The position numbers and the translations under genes were made by a program. DNA of 64,000 bases, taken from positions 124,001-188,000 of the forward strand of contig NW_005179058.1 of the NCBI RefSeq assembly GCF_000350225.1, in the 5' to 3' direction. A model generated the notes under the pieces. The model was not told where the DNA came from and did no database searches. It saw nothing but the letters and a program-made list of their open reading frames with translations. Positions 44,809 through 53,751 of the stretch are shown one piece after another (positions within the stretch are counted from its first letter, which is position 1; each line of letters starts with the position of its first letter). Source of the stretch: Chondrus crispus (taxonomy: Eukaryota; Rhodophyta; Florideophyceae; Gigartinales; Gigartinaceae).

Positions 44809-46761
44809 TCATCCAAGGATTTTTTCCTTCGGAAGTGAGGCGACAAGCTGCACCAGTAAGCGCAGGTCAACGAGGGACGCTCCTCGAAGAGCCCCCTTGT
44901 TTATTCCGTGAGCACGGAGCAATGTGCGATAGACGCTGGCGGCGCCGTTGTTCTTTTTGATAACATCTGGAGAGGACGGGGAGGTCGAACCTCCCCTGGT
45001 CGATTGGACTGCGTCGACGATTGGTGACAAGGGGGCTGCAACTGGAACAGCCGCAGGAGAAGGGGGACGAACTGGGACGTGCACAGCGGAAGACGGTGCA
45101 GGAGGAGCCAAGGGGGTAAGGGACGAAGAATTTCCCTTCCTTTCTGGGGCTGCGCGCACGGACAGACTGTCAGTCCGGCTAGATGACGAGGGGACCCCTC
45201 TCGTCTCTGATAGAGGTTGACACCTGGCCACTGGAGGTGAATGAGACCGCAAAGGGGATTTGACCTCCTCACACTCAGGGGCTCTCGTCGCCCTTATCGA
45301 AGCATTCACGGGGAGAGGGGGGCCGGCCGGATCGACAGGAAGTGAAGTCGGTGAGACCAGTAAAACAGGGCGAGAACGCAAAGGCTCCCGGGGACAGAGG
45401 TCGCGCTCGCGGGGATCTGCAAGGAAGACGGGCAATTCAACCGGAACGGGCGTCTGACACCCATACTGCCGACTCAGACGCGCCTCGTCGCAAGGACATT
45501 GCGATCCCGTCCAGGGGTTAAACCAAGCGTAGTCCCCCGCACCACGATGAGCACGACCAGGAGAGAAGGAGGGGCGTTGCCGGACGAAGGAACGAGAGGA
45601 ATTTTGACGCGGTATCAAGTCCCAATCGACCTCCTCTATTTTATCGAGGAGAGAATGCAGTTCGGTGTCTGCATCAGCACCGCCCAGGGAAATCGAATAA
45701 TCGAGGCGTCGCATAAGGCTGATGAGCTGGGGAGGCAAGTACCACAACCTCCAGCAGTCGTAGGTCTCCCACAGGAGGGTCACTGCCACTTTGGTACACC
45801 ACTCTGTGAGGAAGACTACCCAAAGGCCGTGTCGAGGATCACGTAAATACCTTCCGTAATACGTGTACACAGGGCCAAGCTCAGCCCAAAAGCCTTGGCA
45901 AACCTCAAATTGGCTCCACCACGACGGAATACGTTGATAACGATTCGCGTAATGGGACCTCGAGATTTCGCGCGCCTCCAACATCTGGTAGGCCGCAAAA
46001 TAACCCGTGTCAGACCGAATACGGCGTTCGAAGCGCACTGTGTGCTGGAAGAAGGGGATGGTACCCCGCTTGATAAGTCGGAAATTAGCCGGAATTATGG
46101 CGTTGGTCCACATCATAGCGTCGCCCGATACGGTCCGTTGGTTGAACCAAAGGCGGTTATCTTCACGAGGAGGGTTGTCGGAGGTACAAGCCAGCATGTT
46201 GTCGAGGTAAGACCGCTCGCCCTCGGTGCGAAACTGCCACGTGTCACAACCGAATTCCTCAGGGATGAGATCCTGCGTCAATGGCAGCTCAAGCCTGTCA
46301 CATACAGCGGTCATGAAGCGGGTCGATAACACCGCACGACCACGAGGCGGAGTGTGACACAGAATGGAGGGAGGAATGGCGATGCGAGCCAACCAATCGT
46401 AAGACCAAATAGCTTGAAGGGGGATTTGTCCTGGAAGCATACCGGCGCCATCGGCGAACGAGTAAGCAATGTCATCGAAGGCGCATACACCGATCACTGA
46501 GAACCATTTAGCGGAAGCAAAAAGCTCAGGATTAAGGCGCATGGCCTTATCGTAGAGCTCCGACGCAGCAGGGTATCGACGCGAGGACGGAGCGTTAGGA
46601 TCGGAATCGATGTGGCCAACAGGGCCGGCATGTTGGGAATCAGGTGGTAATCGAGGGATGGAAGGAAGACTTAGAGGGTCGTGGGAAGTGGAAGAAAAGC
46701 CCACGCCGTGGCGCTTGCGTTTGGTACCGCCACTCGAGTGGCTCGGGGATGAAGGAAACAT
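44809..46761 (-). CDS. Opposite-strand ORF of family B retroelement, 650 aa, unknown function
   Basis: A long intact ORF on the strand opposite gag-pol, starting 125 bp inside the 3' LTR and reading toward pol. I recognise no family. It has a Ser/Pro-rich start with a basic, NLS-like KRKRH at about 14-18; a globular region (about 65-380) rich in Trp, Tyr and Phe (WFSVIGVCAFDDIAYSF, IPSWWSQFEVCQGFWAEL, LWETYDCWRLWYLPPQ); a YAWFNPWTGSQC segment near 405; a low-complexity Pro/Ser/Val-rich stretch (about 430-600); and a basic, helical C terminus (LLRAHGINKGALRG). No signal peptide. While gag and pol of this copy each have stops or frameshifts, this ORF has none over 1.95 kb, which hints at selection or recent acquisition. 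B1 keeps its first codons. Antisense transcription from the 3' LTR is inferred. Confidence 0.7.
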   Translation of the reverse strand: MFPSSPSHSSGGTKRKRHGVGFSSTSHDPLSLPSIPRLPPDSQHAGPVGHIDSDPNAPSSRRYPAASELYDKAMRLNPELFASAKWFSVIGVCAFDDIAYSFADGAGMLPGQIPLQAIWSYDWLARIAIPPSILCHTPPRGRAVLSTRFMTAVCDRLELPLTQDLIPEEFGCDTWQFRTEGERSYLDNMLACTSDNPPREDNRLWFNQRTVSGDAMMWTNAIIPANFRLIKRGTIPFFQHTVRFERRIRSDTGYFAAYQMLEAREISRSHYANRYQRIPSWWSQFEVCQGFWAELGPVYTYYGRYLRDPRHGLWVVFLTEWCTKVAVTLLWETYDCWRLWYLPPQLISLMRRLDYSISLGGADADTELHSLLDKIEEVDWDLIPRQNSSRSFVRQRPSFSPGRAHRGAGDYAWFNPWTGSQCPCDEARLSRQYGCQTPVPVELPVFLADPRERDLCPREPLRSRPVLLVSPTSLPVDPAGPPLPVNASIRATRAPECEEVKSPLRSHSPPVARCQPLSETRGVPSSSSRTDSLSVRAAPERKGNSSSLTPLAPPAPSSAVHVPVRPPSPAAVPVAAPLSPIVDAVQSTRGGSTSPSSPDVIKKNNGAASVYRTLLRAHGINKGALRGASLVDLRLLVQLVASLPKEKILG

Positions 46762-46870
46762 GGGGCCCGTCTTGCTCTTGCACTTTCACCGATTACCGGA
46801 TGCGGCGGTGTAGGGTTATGAGAGAAGCGGCGAGGAGATTATACCATGACGGAGCGGCGTACAAGAGCGC

Positions 46871-46885
46871 TCGGAAGGGGGATAT
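46871..46885 (+). promoter_or_regulatory. B2 polypurine tract
   Basis: GGAAGGGGGATA immediately before TGTAGTGC at 46886; equivalent to the B1 site. Confidence 0.8.
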
Positions 46886-47926
46886 GTAGTGCAATACGCA
46901 CCTGAAAAGGGGGGTGAAAAGAAAGGAAAATATTTGGATATGAAAAGTAGTCCGGGTTGGGGGACACACGTGTGAATAACTGCACAGTTTTAATTTTTAA
47001 TTATTTTATTTTATTTAGTTAATTAGTTGGCATTAATTTTGCTGACACTAGATTAGATCTAGGATCTAGCGCCGCGAGCTACTGTACTGGCTCCGGCGGG
47101 GCGATATATACCTTAGCCCTCTGACCACCAAGCCAGTAAAGGTAACCCGAGTTGCCGGAGTTGAATGTCGCCTTGGTCGAAGTCCGTCTCTACCAAGACG
47201 CTCCCTTTTACCTAAGCCTACGGCATCCTTCAGCGCTCGGGGGTCCCATTCCTTCTTCCATTATTTCCCTATTCTTTTCTACCTCTACCTCTATCTTTCC
47301 CTTAATCGTGTTGGTTCCATTGGAGTCGGTTGGGGCCGATCCGGTGTAGGTGTTTTAGCCATCGGGCAACACGTTGTGTAGCGCTGCTACTGTTTCAAGT
47401 TCCGTCGGAAGGCTGTTGCAACGACGCCTCCGTCGAAGGTCTTACTGTATAAGACAGAGTTGGTACCGCCTACCGCGATCGCGATCGCGCCGGTGAGGGT
47501 GTTTTTAGCCATCGGGCAACACGTCGGTAGTAGCGTTGCTACACAGTTACGATCCCGTCGGGTAGTGCTGAACAAGCCCCCGTCGAAGACCTTGAATTAC
47601 ACACAAGGTGCTGAAGACGCTCGTCGAGCATTGGCCTTACAACCCAGCGAACCGCGGTTACATCCTCGTAGACAAGCCCAATCCGCACTCGTCGAGCGCT
47701 CAAGTCTTCACAAGTCTCTACCACCATTATCCTCCCCGGCCGGGTGTCTTTCCTTAACCCCCCGTCGGATTCGAGCTACCGTGGGCCACAAGCCCACACA
47801 AGGGGAAAGGGAGTCTCGAACGCTCCGTAGCGCGTGCCATCGGCAGTGGTTGTTGCTGTTGTTGTTTTTCTTCTTTTGTTTGACCGTCGGACTGCGTTCG
47901 CGGCCTGCCAGGCACATTGCACTACA
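46886..47926 (+). repeat. B2 3' LTR
   Basis: Nearly identical to 32738-33779. Its antisense strand would have to drive the opposite-strand ORF that starts 125 bp to the left. Confidence 0.95.
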
Positions 47927-49006
47927 CTGAGTCTGTCTACAGTCCTGAGCGCGATATCTGCAACAACCAGTACTAACCAAAGCGGCGTCCGTGTTCCTAA
48001 GTCCTCTCACTTCGTTCTACTGACTTTGCGATGATGATAGTCTGAAAGAAGGTAGTTAATAGTAAGTACATTTAGCTGAAGTAGGATATGTACAATGCCC
48101 CCTTCGAGTAGCTCAAAATAAATGGCAACCTCACTGCAGGTGCAGTGGGCTGCAATGCAGCTCACTGCACCGGCAGTGACGACGCCCATATTCCGTGCGA
48201 TATGCCACCCTATGAGCACTGTACATGGATACCCAGATTCCGCCCAGGGGCAGTATGGGACCATACCATTTCTCGCCCGTGGGCACAGATGTAGGCCCAA
48301 TTGCACTACCCAGTACTGCCATACCAGGCAGCATCTTGTAGTCCAATACACTGCCCAGACGGGACGCTATGGGAGCGAAATTTAAGATTGTATATCCGCC
48401 CGCAGGCGAATTATCATTGTACGTAAAAGCACCTGTGGGCGCCACACATAGTATTCACATTACAGCCCGTGGGCGTATTCTAGTACAATCAAATAACGCC
48501 CACGGGGGGAAAAGGGATTAACCAAAGATCGCCCAGAGGCACATGTTTTGGGGTAGATTTTGCGACATTGTGGGTGACTTTTTGAGTCAAACTTTTTGAG
48601 CCCATGGGCAGAAAAAATCAAACGCAAAAATTGCTCGAAATTGGCCATTTTGACCTTCCTGTGTAAAGTAATCTGTAGTAGAAGGGAATGTCTTGTACAA
48701 GACGGACTTCGACCAAGGCGATATCAGACTCTGGCAACTCGGGTTACCTTTACTGACTTGGTGGCTAGTGGGCTAAGATATATATCGCCCAGTCGGAGCC
48801 ACTACAGTAGCTCGCGGCGCTAGATCCTAGATCTAATCTAATGTCAGCAAAATTAATACTGACTAATTAACTAAATAAAAATAATAATTAAAATAAAACT
48901 GTGCAAATATTCACACGTGTATCCCCCACTCCCGGACTACAGTATTCACATTCCAACTTCATTTCTTTTCCCTTCACCCCCTTGTGCAACCCCTTATTGC
49001 ACTACA
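47927..49006 (-). repeat. Diverged family B-like LTR in reverse orientation, with a palindrome-rich left part
   Basis: Read from 49006 leftward it starts TGTAGTGCAATAAGGGG and follows the B LTR for about 350 bp: AAGGGGGTGAA, CACACGTGTGAATA-like, TTAGATCTAGGATCTAGCG, a GCGATATATA TATA box and GGTAACCCGAGTTGCC. From about 48650 to the left the match stops. The remaining 700 bp hold many short palindromes around GCCCnnnGGGC and no gene. No partner LTR or interior is seen, so this is a solo or truncated LTR of a sister family. It cuts the A3 gag at 49007. Confidence 0.7.
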
Positions 49007-50380
49007 AGTAGCGTTTCAAGAACTGGTTCAAGAGCCCCGGCCAGCTCACGTCGTCGTGGAGCTGGCCGGCGCGGAGGCCACGCATTGTATAACTCGTATA
49101 CAGGCGCTCCGCGTCGCGCTCTAGGAAGTGTGCGAGAACTTGCACCGCAACACCTTCGGTCAGGTGTTGCGAGTTGAAGGTTATCCGGATATCCTTCAAG
49201 AACGGTAGGAGTTGGATCTGGATACGTACCATCAAAGCTCCTCATCGTGGGACGGATCCCACGCCAGCGTTTTACCTACTTCGCGACCAGTCCCGCGTCA
49301 CCCGAGGTGACGAACCTCGAGGTGTTATCCGGGCGTTACATAAGATAGTCAGCGACGGCGCTGAACTCTTGGATCATCGTATGTACCGGCTCAAGTCCTG
49401 GTTCGGTCGGTCCTATCGTTGCGAAGGGGGTGACAGGTAGCGTACGGAAGTCTACCGGACCTGGATGTTCGGCGTAATCCACCGGCGGGTAACCGCCCCA
49501 GCTGGGATCGACGGAGAACACCAGTTCTCTGGATCCGCGGGCGGCTCCTCCATGGTCGGTTCGTCGCGATACAGCGCTTGTCCAGTCTGCCACCTGCTTC
49601 TGGAGGCAAGTGGGAGGGCTTGGGTCTCGGACGCCACGTTGGCGTCCACCGGCGGTCGTCTTTCTTCTGCGTCGCGACTGAGGTAGGACCCAGTCGGGCG
49701 CCATCCTTGCGACGCGGGTGCACTTGGAGGTACGGCACCACCGGGCCCTCTCGTGCGGGCACCGGGTAGCCTTGCGGCCATGGTCTGTTCCATGTCACGG
49801 GCACGCCGACGCGTGGTGTTGAGCTCTGCCGAGAGGTGCGCGAACGCACCCAGCTGCTCCTCCGACAGGGAAGGTCGATCATCAGGTCGTCTCGTAACGG
49901 TCGGCCTCTCGGGGCGACCTTGCCCGGGTGGTCCGAGCGAAACGACGCGTGAGTCTTCGACGAGCACTAGTCGCGAGTGCAACTCGTCGATTAGTGCTCG
50001 GAGATTCTCCAACGATTGGCTGACTCGATCGAACCTCCCTTCACGCAGGGAGCGGAGTTCGGCCATACAGAGAGTGTAAAAGGTATCGGATACGTCTATC
50101 CGGAGCAAAGTATGTACTTCCTCGGTGTATTCGGCTATGCTCTCGAACTTCGCCGCCGCTCGTTCTTCGAAGGACCCGACCGACGGTTCGCGGTCTCGAG
50201 GACCTGCGTCGCCGTCGCCCGACGGGGCTGATGGGGCTTGCATAGCGGCCGGACTGGGATCTGCCGCTTCGGAACGAATGGAGGGCTCGTAGTCTTGACT
50301 CCTCTCGACGCGTTCGGACGCGGAGGAAAGCGACTGTCTTCTCGATTCGATCCTCGAGGGTCTTCTAGGTCGGGAGACCA
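49007..50380 (-). pseudogene. A3: family A gag fragment
   Basis: The 5' part of a family A gag, clearly diverged from A2. The N-terminal helical region (SFEERAAAKFESIAEYTEEV), linker and start of the capsid region (TMIQEFSAVADYLM; later FLKDIRITFNSQHLTEGVAV) are recognisable but lie in three frames, so there are at least two frameshifts. The A2 start codon ATG is AGG here. A PBS (50364-50380, TGGTCTCCCGACCTAG on the minus strand) precedes it. Cut at 49007 by the reversed B-like LTR. The reading TGG at the A2 TGA site shows that Trp is ancestral. Confidence 0.87.
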
Positions 50381-50381
50381 C

Positions 50382-51009
50382 TGTAACATAAACACCCCCA
50401 GCGGCGGAGGGGTGTAGCTAACCGTCCGATGGTGACCCTGGATCGGAGGAAGACGGGGGACTCCTCCTGCTCACGGAACCGGGCACGGGCCCAGTAGCAG
50501 TGTGGTAGAGCGGGTCGGGGTAGGTCGCGCGCACGCACGAGCGGATCGATGCCTCGACGCCCCGGAGGAGCGCTGGGTGAAGTACCAGCGCCGACGGGCG
50601 GAGGCGGATCCCGGCTCGCTCGCGTGTCGCGCAACCCGACCCGTGCCGGTTCCTAACTAAAAGGCGGGCGAAGGTGTAGCGCTAATTAGAGTCAGCTGGA
50701 GGGTTGCTCGGCGGTCGTGGATCGTGACCAAGCTACCTTGGTCCTCTCCCGCCGGCGCCCGTCCTCCTATTTAATGTACAAGTCGGAGTTGTCATACTGT
50801 AGTACAGTACCGTACTACTGTACAGCGCGGATTGTCCCGCCCTGTAATACTGTCAGCCATCAGGCTGACAGCACACGTATCGTACATGTGTACCGGCGCG
50901 CGCGCTGTAAGATATGCGCGCGCGCACGATGTAAGGTTCGTACCTTACAGCGAGATCCAGATCTAATTGCAAATCTAATGTTTACAGTAGTCGTCGGCAA
51001 TTATCCCAC
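50382..51009 (-). repeat. A3 5' LTR
   Basis: From 50382 (minus end GTTTATGTTACA) rightward it follows the A LTR with many differences and keeps the CTGTCAGCC/GGCTGACAG hairpin at 50850-50871. The right border is less certain: TGTGGGATAATTGCC at 51009 on the minus strand gives a suitable length and a TG start. Confidence 0.7.
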
Positions 51010-51567
51010 AGAATGTGCTGCTTGGATACCGAGCGGCGGCGAACCGACCGCTACAGACGGATCAATTAGCGCGTGTGCGGGCCCTGCCACTACAGTGGCC
51101 GGCCGCAGCGCGTTCCGAAGGCGCCGCCGCGGTTGGAAGGCAGGGCCGGCTGGCGTCGGCGCAGGAGCCCGGCTCGGGCTCAACGGCTGGCCGTAGGCGC
51201 GCGCAGCGAAGATGTCATCGTAACTGTCCATCGGTGTTCGAGCGAAGAGTTGCTGGAGAGGAACGTTGTCGTCGTCGTCGGAGGAAGTCTCGGAGTTCGC
51301 AGGAGAGTGTTGGGGGAGAATTGGGGGGTCAGTTCGGTCCGCGTGGGGGGAATCGGAGCACGCGCTCTCGAATCGGACGAGGCGGCGGCGTTATATACCG
51401 CCAGCTCGTTGACCAGCCAGGAGGCGTGATCATCCACACGGAGGGGTTCCTGTCCCCGCATCGCACGCAATTGAAGGAAACGTCCGGAATGGAAACGTCC
51501 GGAATGGAACCGTGCGGTCGAATGGGAGGTCGTTACCGGGACGTAGCGAAATGTAAGGAAGGGGGTA
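51010..51567 (+). other. A4: probable 3' end of another A-like element (plus strand)
   Basis: It ends with a purine tract (GTAAGGAAGGGGGTA, about 51553-51567) followed by TGTAGTATAACG, the family A LTR start, here on the plus strand. A short direct repeat, ACGTCCGGAATGGAA, lies at about 51478-51507. On the minus strand a frame with an acidic run (TSSDDDDNVPLQQLF, then MDSYDDIFAARAYGQP) runs inward from the LTR. It could be a remnant of an opposite-strand ORF, but this is weak. Confidence 0.45.
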
Positions 51568-51965
51568 TGTAGTATAACGACCGGCGCGTGCGCGCGGAGG
51601 TTATAACCGGGCGGTCGTGCAGGGAGCACGCGTGGGCGGGTGTGTCCACGTGTAGGGAGCGCGCGCGTGTACCGACCGGTCGTGGCGTGGCGCACGTGTA
51701 CAGTAGCGCACATGTAGTCTGTGCGGTAGTCTGTAAGCATTACGCGTGTACAGTAGTGCACGCGTGTAGTAGCAGCGTCCGCGCGGTAGTAGTAATTATG
51801 GTGCTAGCTTTTTAATTGTGTACAGTACCCAGTACGCACTAGGCGACAGGTACTGTACTACTGTACTGGGGCAGGTGTCCGAGGCGTCCCTCTAAGGGGT
51901 TAGGACTGGACACCCGTCCCCACCAGTAAACGGGGGCAAGCTAGCACCCGTCTCTTTCGCGCCTA
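51568..51965 (+). repeat. A4 LTR (right border uncertain)
   Basis: Starts TGTAGTATAACGACC after a polypurine tract and is full of GTACAGTA/TACTGTAC and CACGTGTA motifs like the other A LTRs. I could not find a clear ...TACA end, so the right border is approximate. Confidence 0.45.
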
Positions 51966-51978
51966 ATCTACGACCGTT

Positions 51979-52060
51979 TGGTAGTTTATCCGCGCCTTGG
52001 CTTCGAACCCGTTACCGGTCGCTTCCGTTTACGCACCACGGGGCGACTGAGCATAACTGG
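51979..52060 (-). other. tRNA-like sequence (possible SINE head or tRNA relic)
   Basis: On the minus strand there is an A-box-like TATGCTCAGTCG (52044-52055), a perfect B-box GGTTCGAAGCC (51999-52009) and a terminal ACTACCA (to 51979), with tRNA-like spacing. The acceptor stem pairs poorly, so this is not a working tRNA gene. It may be a tRNA-derived SINE head or a tRNA pseudogene. Confidence 0.35.
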
Positions 52061-52845
52061 CCAGTGGGGCTCTCCCTTTTCGCAAGTTGGCCCGTATCGC
52101 ATCTATTCGCGCCGTGCGTCCCCGTCGACTGCTCCCTCTACAAGGCCTCCGCCTTTCACCCAACCCAGGGCGGAGAGGAGTTATTCCACACTGCTCGAGA
52201 GCCTTGGACTGCTCTGCCAGGATGAGCATGAAGGCCCCAAAGTCCTTCTTGCCGAAGGTCTCGTCTTTTCGCCACTTCAAGATAGAACGCATACGCTGGC
52301 TCATCTTATTTGGCCTCACCCTCTTTAAAATATGTTTGACAGAGATGAATGGTTTCTTCTCAGAAAGATCGGGCATGGCAACAGCCTATAACACTTTTAT
52401 GTATAGGTGATGGAGGCACCACACCCTGTCCTCAGCCTCCTTGAAGCCCATGTTCATTTTAACCTTCTGCACCACACGGTCAATGGTCAAACACGGTCAA
52501 TCCAGTTCGTATTCTTTCGGCTCATATGAAGCCCTCTTCTTGATGCAACCCCGGAGTTCTTGCTTGGTGATCTCCTCCAGGCTCGTGGCTTTGATCCATT
52601 GTGCGGTGAAAAATATGCGAAGGCAAGAGTCATCGATCGACGCGCGATAAGACGTGGCTGTCACTTACGCCCGGGTCACGGTTCCTCTCCTCAATCCGTT
52701 TTTCGTACAGTTCTCTTTTCTTCACAAATGATGTGAAGTTCTTCGTCGCGACGCCATTGAGGTAAGGAGCCTCGAGATTTGTGACTATAGTCCGACGCAC
52801 GGTCTTCGTCGGCGGACTGGTCGGCGTAGCCGGGCCGGTCGACAT
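52030..52845 (-). pseudogene. Decayed gag-like gene of a third retroelement
   Basis: From ATG 52845 the minus strand reads MSTGPATPTSPPTKTVRR, then VATKNFTSFVKKRELYEKRIEERNRDP. It continues, perhaps across an intron starting GTAAGT near 52656, into DDSCLRIFFTAQWIKATSLEE. The frame then meets TGA and TAG stops before MPDLSEKKPFISVKHILKR and DFGAFMLILAEQSKALEQ. The style (short Pro/Thr head, charged helices) resembles the N-terminal part of retrotransposon Gag proteins, but I cannot name the family. A host gene relic is possible. Confidence 0.35.
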
Positions 52846-53216
52846 CCTCGATAAACTTGTACAGGCCTACGCTGCATATTTTGCGCGAAAGTAATTACTG
52901 TGACAGTTAACGGCCTGCACAGGTCAAAAGTGATGTACTCTGACGAAGAGGAACGTCTTAGAGTTCTGCGTTCTAACTTACAAGGCACACGAAGCGACGA
53001 GTTTCCTCTGGCCGGGGGCTCTTCCCTCTCCAGCCAAGCACTGCCTTTATTGATTTCATTCCCTCACTGGCCCTCGCGTCTCTTTGCGATGATGGCCTGC
53101 TCGACAGTGCAATTACAATGTCAGCACTGGAGCACGCGACCTTTGGGCGTGAGTGTTGGTTCGGAATTTAATCAATCTAATGTGTCCCTCGTCCCTCACC
53201 CCTGGCGGGGGCATAA

Positions 53217-53410
53217 TGTTACACCGAGCCGAGGCTTCAAGCTTCGGCTTGATATATCCCAAATTGGGATATGGTACCGAGAGGTACTACACTTTCTTGT
53301 GGGGGAAGCGAAAGTCAAGAATAAAATAGGTCGAATACTGTCCTCATATGAGGACAAATGTCCTCCCTCACATGAGGACAATGGTCCGATAGACACTAGC
53401 GGCTGCTACA
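53217..53410. repeat. Possible short LTR or palindrome-rich repeat
   Basis: Begins TGTTACACC after the G-rich GGCGGGGGCATAA and ends GGCTGCTACA. It contains the perfect palindromes ATATCCCAAaTTGGGATAT and TCCTCATATGAGGA. The layout fits a small LTR belonging to the decayed gag-like gene to the left. No second copy is in the window, so this is tentative. Confidence 0.3.
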
Positions 53411-53573
53411 TCGCATCGTCGCGCACCGTACTTCGCGCTCTTCCCCGTTCCTCACACTACTCTGCCAGCTTGGGGCGTCAAATAACTGGGATACCGAGGA
53501 GAATTGCGTTGTTGCTCGTGCATGGATCGCAGCGTCCGAAGATCCGATGGCTGGCACCGACCAGCTACCCCGC

Positions 53574-53612
53574 AGTCCACATCCAGTCAGAATCGTTGAC
53601 TGGATGTGGACT
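53574..53612. repeat. Perfect 16-bp stem hairpin downstream of the P450 gene
   Basis: Arms AGTCCACATCCAGTCA (53574-53589) and TGACTGGATGTGGACT (53597-53612) are exact reverse complements around a 7-base loop. It lies about 140 bp past the stop codon of the minus-strand P450 gene, so it could be in its 3' UTR. Confidence 0.85.
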
Positions 53613-53751
53613 CCGCGGTCGAGTTGCGGCGCGACTCTATTCCAGAAAATCTATTGGGCAATAGAGCATTATAGATGTTTTCGATTGGAGAGGCAAATAC
53701 GGTCATGCGGTAGAGATGCTCTAATATACAAAAAGCGACCAGGCTCTATTA

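Larger units (their letters stand above)
32738..47926 (+). mobile_element. B2: family B chromovirus with an intact opposite-strand ORF
   Basis: A 15.2-kb plus-strand element: LTRs 32738-33779 and 46886-47926, PBS 33784, gag from 34034, pol to 40748, a 4-kb spacer, a 650-aa minus-strand ORF (44809-46761) and a PPT before 46886. The LTRs differ at only about seven positions by eye. Flanks CTTCT (32733-32737) and CTGAG (47927-47931) do not match, so there is no target duplication and at least one border was rearranged. Gag has two stops and integrase one frameshift. Confidence 0.93.

Noticed and set aside
51180..51761. 193-codon minus-strand ORF spanning the A4 PPT and LTR
   Set aside because: It crosses an LTR border and is low in complexity; only its acidic neighbour frame might be an antisense-ORF relic.
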